64,000 nucleotides of DNA, from the NCBI GenBank assembly GCA_937775265.1, contig CALKBV010000007.1, positions 1-64,000 of the forward strand, given 5' to 3'. This DNA is from an uncultured Pseudomonadales bacterium. Lineage in GTDB: Bacteria; Pseudomonadota; Gammaproteobacteria; Pseudomonadales; Azotimanducaceae. Positions within the stretch are counted from its first letter, which is position 1, and every line of letters starts with the position of its first letter. The notes below the pieces were generated by a model that saw only the letters and a program-made list of their open reading frames with translations, was not told the origin of the DNA and ran no database searches. Positions 62,505 to 64,000 of this stretch are shown here, piece by piece. The position numbers and the translations under genes were made by a program.

Positions 62505-63461
62505 CTAAAGCATGTTTCTCAGCATTAACTCTGGCGGATGGGGTTCCAGGTATGTTTGGCCATCGATATAGGCGCTCGGATGGCGTTTTCTAAAGTAATT
62601 AACTAGCGTTATCGGCACGATCACCGGAACAAGGCCTTCACGGTGCGCATCGATTAGACGCAGAAGCTCAGCCTTGTCCTCTGCTGCCAGCGATTCCTTG
62701 AAAAAACCCATGATATGCATCAGCACATTGGCGTGTTTTTTTGGCGTAGTCAGGACTTTCATGGCACGCATCAACAGCGAAATATATTCCATACAGCGGG
62801 CTTCAATGTCGCTGGTACTCACCCCCGCCACTATCCTGCCAAGCTCCCGGTAAGCTGGCTCGTCATGAGCAAGTATCGCGAATTTCTGAACTGTATGGAA
62901 TTTCACCAAAGCATTGCTATCGACACCACCTTCCATCAACTGCAGCCAGCGGTGATAGAGAAATACTCGTTCCAGAAAATTTTCGCGCAACCTCGTATCG
63001 TTCAACCTGCCTTCTTCTTCTATAGGCAAGTTGGGATGCGCGCTCATTATTTCGTTGGCGTAGATGCCAACGCCGGTCCTGTCAGGTGGACCGTCATTGT
63101 TCTGATAGACCTTTACCCTGGCCATTCCACAGCTGGGGGAATCTTTCTTGAGAATATATCCGGACACCTCATGCAGCGCTGGCGCCGTTTTTCTACCATA
63201 GGCACTGAGCGCTTCTGTGTAACGAATTGATCGGTCTGCGTTACTTACGGCTTCTGTGGTGTCATTTTCGCCTTTAATCAGACGAATCGTCGGGCGAGGA
63301 ATCCCAAGACCAATGGCAACTTCAGGGCACAGAGGCACAAAATCAAAATAAGTGGCAAGTGATTCAGTCGCATACCGGAAGTGCTTGTGTCCACCGTCAA
63401 ACCGGACTTCCTGCCCGACTAGGCAACTGGATATCGCTATTTTTGGTTTAGCTTCCATCAA
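62505..63461 (-). CDS. DUF523-DUF1722 protein (YbgA-like fusion)
   Basis: The 318-residue protein joins DUF523 (residues 1-150: I-S-S-C-L-V-G-Q-E-V-R-F-D-G-G, V-P-L-C-P-E-V-A-I-G-L, and K-x-x-S-P-S-C-G) with a C-terminal DUF1722 domain (residues 190-310: K-F-x-x-x-x-K-F-x-I-L-A-H and H-x-x-V-L-M-H-I-M-G-F-F-K). The four cysteines in DUF523 (C-L-V, L-C-P-E, S-C-G) suggest an iron-sulfur or metal site. Function unproven; links to DNA photorepair or tRNA thiolation have been proposed for relatives. Its start overlaps the end of the upstream gene by 14 bp. Confidence 0.9.
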   Translation of the reverse strand: MMEAKPKIAISSCLVGQEVRFDGGHKHFRYATESLATYFDFVPLCPEVAIGLGIPRPTIRLIKGENDTTEAVSNADRSIRYTEALSAYGRKTAPALHEVSGYILKKDSPSCGMARVKVYQNNDGPPDRTGVGIYANEIMSAHPNLPIEEEGRLNDTRLRENFLERVFLYHRWLQLMEGGVDSNALVKFHTVQKFAILAHDEPAYRELGRIVAGVSTSDIEARCMEYISLLMRAMKVLTTPKKHANVLMHIMGFFKESLAAEDKAELLRLIDAHREGLVPVIVPITLVNYFRKRHPSAYIDGQTYLEPHPPELMLRNML

Positions 63462-64000
63462 CGTTTCCTAAATCAAGGGCCCGACCATCCAGGTTCACGG
63501 GCAAATCAAGACCAAGCTCTTCCCCAAGCGTTGGCGCGATATCGATACTATGGACCGCTTCGACTATCACCCCCGGCTCCACTCCCACCCCGTAGAAAAT
63601 GACAGGCACCCGCCGATCATAATCATAGACACTCCCATGACTCGTCCCCTCTGCAAAATAGATGAGACATGTTTCACTCAGTTGAATAAAGAAATGAGGC
63701 GATTTGCCAGGAACAAAAGAATTACGATACAAGCGGCTAACCGGATCATTAGAAGCCTCTAGTTCCGCCGGCGTCCAAACCGCTTCAATGTAAGCCTGTT
63801 CTTCGAGGTAGCGCTCCATTGCGGCAACTACCTGCTCCACAGTTGTACCCAGCTGCTGTGCATAGGTGGCACTCACCGTACCGCCGGCACCTGAAAAACC
63901 GACCAAGTCTCTTGGGTCACCAAAAGGGGCAGTAAAATCGACATACAATCGCCAGTAGAGTTGCAGTATGGCTTTCTCAATAGAAATTCGACCATCATCG
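63448..64000 (-). CDS. Alkaline phosphatase/sulfatase superfamily protein (C-terminal part, cut by window end)
   Basis: The frame is open to base 64000 (D-G-R-I-S-I-E-K-A-I-L-Q-L-Y-W before the first in-window start), so only the C-terminal 180 or so residues are seen. G-T-S-H-G-S-V-Y-D-Y-D-R-R-V-P-V-I-F-Y-G with the histidine metal ligand, and H-S-I-D-I-A-P-T-L-G-E-E-L-G, are typical of type I phosphodiesterase/alkaline phosphatase-like enzymes. The nucleophile and first metal ligands are outside the window. It overlaps the DUF523 gene by 14 bp, showing operon organisation. Confidence 0.82.
   Translation of the reverse strand, partial: DDGRISIEKAILQLYWRLYVDFTAPFGDPRDLVGFSGAGGTVSATYAQQLGTTVEQVVAAMERYLEEQAYIEAVWTPAELEASNDPVSRLYRNSFVPGKSPHFFIQLSETCLIYFAEGTSHGSVYDYDRRVPVIFYGVGVEPGVIVEAVHSIDIAPTLGEELGLDLPVNLDGRALDLGNVDGS

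Noticed and set aside
1..64000. tRNA genes, integrase/att sites or phage genes that would define a genomic island
   Set aside because: I looked for T-loop-like gttcgaatc patterns and integrase motifs and saw none; the only mobile-element traces are the IS91-like relics.

Overview
The window looks like a chromosome segment of a free-living, probably marine, proteobacterium, most likely a gammaproteobacterium. The support is indirect: CysZ, PpnP (YaiE type), a DUF1415 protein, a FadB-like fused beta-oxidation enzyme, and many genes for using organic compounds (esterases, amidohydrolases, acyl-CoA dehydrogenase, P450, carotenoid oxygenase, 2-oxoglutarate oxygenases). No rRNA, tRNA, CRISPR array or phage module is visible.

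Layout. From 1 to about 46.6 kb, intact metabolic genes alternate with gene wrecks and with copies of one dispersed repeat. Intact units include a periplasmic adenine-deaminase-like enzyme coupled to a HupE-like membrane protein (2588-5682), a PuuB-like oxidase (6266-7573), a molybdopterin S/N-oxide reductase (9553-11886), a TAP-like lipoprotein hydrolase with a NatA/NatB-type ABC exporter (17761-21232), a MATE pump, a D-aminoacylase/GPH-transporter operon (24288-27534), a sulfite-dehydrogenase/cytochrome c fusion (28021-29562), a prolyl oligopeptidase, a P450, a carotenoid oxygenase and several hydrolases. Remnants of at least ten genes lie between them: Cys/Met PLP enzyme, glutamine synthetase, TetR, SDR, two CoA-transferases, thiolase, PurD, DUF4126 and IS91-type transposase. 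They are mostly 3' portions. From about 46.6 kb to the end the genes are more tightly packed and the repeat is absent. This part holds an LLM oxidoreductase/esterase/MBL operon, an acyl-CoA dehydrogenase, a UGA-interrupted redoxin, PpnP, a FadB-like enzyme, an HD-PhyH fusion, CysZ, a carboxylesterase, two more Fe(II)/2OG oxygenases, a DUF523/DUF1722 protein and a phosphatase/sulfatase family protein cut by the window end.

Main observations. (1) The gene at 51257-52390 (minus strand) is one continuous reading frame except for a single UGA, at the place where a thioredoxin-fold protein would carry its redox cysteine (W-S-S-W-UGA-G-C). A stem-loop of the right size and spacing for a bacterial SECIS follows it, so I read it as a candidate selenoprotein. 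(2) The repeat has a constant right end with a hairpin and a TATAAT-like box, and left ends cut back to different lengths (about 54, 130-147, 245-255 and 306-331 bp). The longest copies run into a stretch resembling the C-terminus of an IS91-family transposase, so the repeats look like one-ended relics of a rolling-circle element. Several gene fragments begin or end exactly at repeat boundaries. (3) The HD-PhyH fusion has the residues expected of a PhnZ-type diiron phosphonate oxygenase joined to its partner hydroxylase. Next to it are cysZ, TauD-like and IPNS-like oxygenases and a phosphatase/sulfatase, which suggests sulfur or phosphorus scavenging. All functions here are read from sequence patterns alone; no database search was possible.
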